Position numbers and translations under genes: made by a program. Positions 5,743-6,090 of a stretch of 6,090 nt of DNA are shown one piece after another. The notes beneath the pieces were generated by a model. It made no database searches. It was not told where the DNA came from and saw only the letters and a list, made by a program, of their open reading frames with translations. Position 1 is the first letter of the stretch; each line of letters starts with the position of its first letter. Source of the DNA: Nitriliruptorales bacterium (GTDB lineage Bacteria; Actinomycetota; Nitriliruptoria; Euzebyales; Egibacteraceae); contig SKPY01000271.1 of NCBI GenBank assembly GCA_007119305.1, positions 1 through 6,090 of the forward strand, read 5' to 3'.

Positions 5743-5771
5743 TTGAGCGGGCATCGGACCAGACGTAGGCT
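5743..5771 (+). promoter_or_regulatory. Candidate promoter for the P450 gene, near-leaderless
   Basis: TTGAGC (5743-5748) and TAGGCT (5766-5771) are separated by 17 bases. The -35 has four of six TTGACA bases and the -10 fits TANNNT. Transcription should begin at about 5778-5781, at or within three bases of the ATG at 5781. No Shine-Dalgarno is present, in agreement with a leaderless message. Confidence 0.45.
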
Positions 5772-5780
5772 CGCCGTGCG

Positions 5781-6090
5781 ATGAGTGAGCCGCCCGGATC
5801 GTTGGGGGTCCCGTTCCTGGGTGAGGCGCGCGAGTTCTTCGCCGACCCGTTCGCCTTTGCGTTGTCGCGCACCCGCCGGTACGGCACCGTCTGGAAGACG
5901 CGAATCCTCGGCGACACGGTGGTGTTCTTCGCGGGGCCTCAGGCGTTCTCGTTCTTCGTGCACCCTGAGCACTTCGTGCGGCAGGGCGCCATGCTGAGGC
6001 CGCTAGAACGGCTGCTGCATCCCGAGGCGGTGCCGTTCTTGGACGGCGAGCGACACGTGAGGCGCAAGCGTCTGCTGCTCGCCGCGTTCA
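5781..6090 (+). CDS. Cytochrome P450, N-terminal part (cut by window edge)
   Basis: The first 103 residues are visible. PPGSLGVPFLGEAREFFADP (4-23) is the proline-rich hinge and helix A opening of P450s that act on lipophilic substrates, of the CYP120/CYP26-like or fatty-acid type. RRYGTVWKTRILGDTVVFFA (32-51) covers the first beta sheet (yGxvwk...lg...v). GPQAFSFFV (52-60) is helix B, and DGERHVRRKRLLLAAF (88-103) is the helix C region, whose basic residue contacts a haem propionate (GExHxxxRRLLxPAF in the family). The oxygen-binding helix I and the haem cysteine lie beyond the window. There is no N-terminal membrane anchor, so it is a soluble bacterial enzyme. Substrate and redox partners cannot be told from here. 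ATG 5781 is preceded by a well-placed promoter. Confidence 0.85.
   Translation, partial: MSEPPGSLGVPFLGEAREFFADPFAFALSRTRRYGTVWKTRILGDTVVFFAGPQAFSFFVHPEHFVRQGAMLRPLERLLHPEAVPFLDGERHVRRKRLLLAAF

Noticed and set aside
4915..5784. A 289-codon open frame on the plus strand across the VOC gene
   Set aside because: It is the antisense of the VOC gene and its remnant, with repetitive V/H/L/R composition and no family signature.
1..6090. CRISPR arrays, tRNA or rRNA genes, insertion sequences, transposases, toxin-antitoxin pairs or defence genes
   Set aside because: Reading both strands showed no regular repeats, cloverleaf-like sequence, terminal inverted repeats or characteristic protein motifs of these elements.

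Overview
The window is GC-rich DNA, probably from an actinomycete (Actinomycetota). The signs are strong G/C third-position bias, long spurious antisense reading frames, two TANNNT-type -10 elements placed almost directly on start codons (leaderless style), a RsbU/SpoIIE-class phosphatase, and families common in Pseudonocardia- or Geodermatophilus-like genomes. The genus cannot be fixed from the sequence alone.

Layout, left to right. Bases 1-292 (minus) hold the N-terminus of a probable AddB-like PD-(D/E)XK nuclease/helicase subunit cut by the window edge. Behind it, also on the minus strand, is a broken unidentified gene (about 378-689) whose protein-like sequence changes frame. Diverging from it is a DHFR/RibD-C-type reductase (768-1355). 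Next come a small cysteine-rich DUF5522 protein (1545-1787) and an overlapping DUF71/COG2102 (Dph6-like) ATP pyrophosphatase (1768-2526), which look like a two-gene operon with a leaderless promoter. A gap of about 370 bases contains two hairpins and a doubtful short membrane peptide. A PAS-GAF-PP2C phosphatase (2900-4594) follows, preceded by a candidate SigB/SigF-type promoter. After it lies the C-terminal stub of a GNAT acetyltransferase (to 4893). A convergent PhnB-like VOC protein (4969-5400, minus) comes next, with the remnant of a second VOC protein fused in frame upstream (to about 5580). The window ends in the first 103 residues of a cytochrome P450 (from 5781).

This looks like a patchwork of small independent transcription units, not one pathway: three intact enzymes or regulators stand alone, and three decayed gene remnants lie between them. 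The only genes that clearly belong together are DUF5522 and the Dph6-like ATPase. That pair is the best candidate for an undescribed function, because bacteria lack the diphthamide pathway for which the archaeal and eukaryotic relatives are known. The phosphatase is a plausible stress-signalling input to an anti-anti-sigma factor encoded elsewhere.
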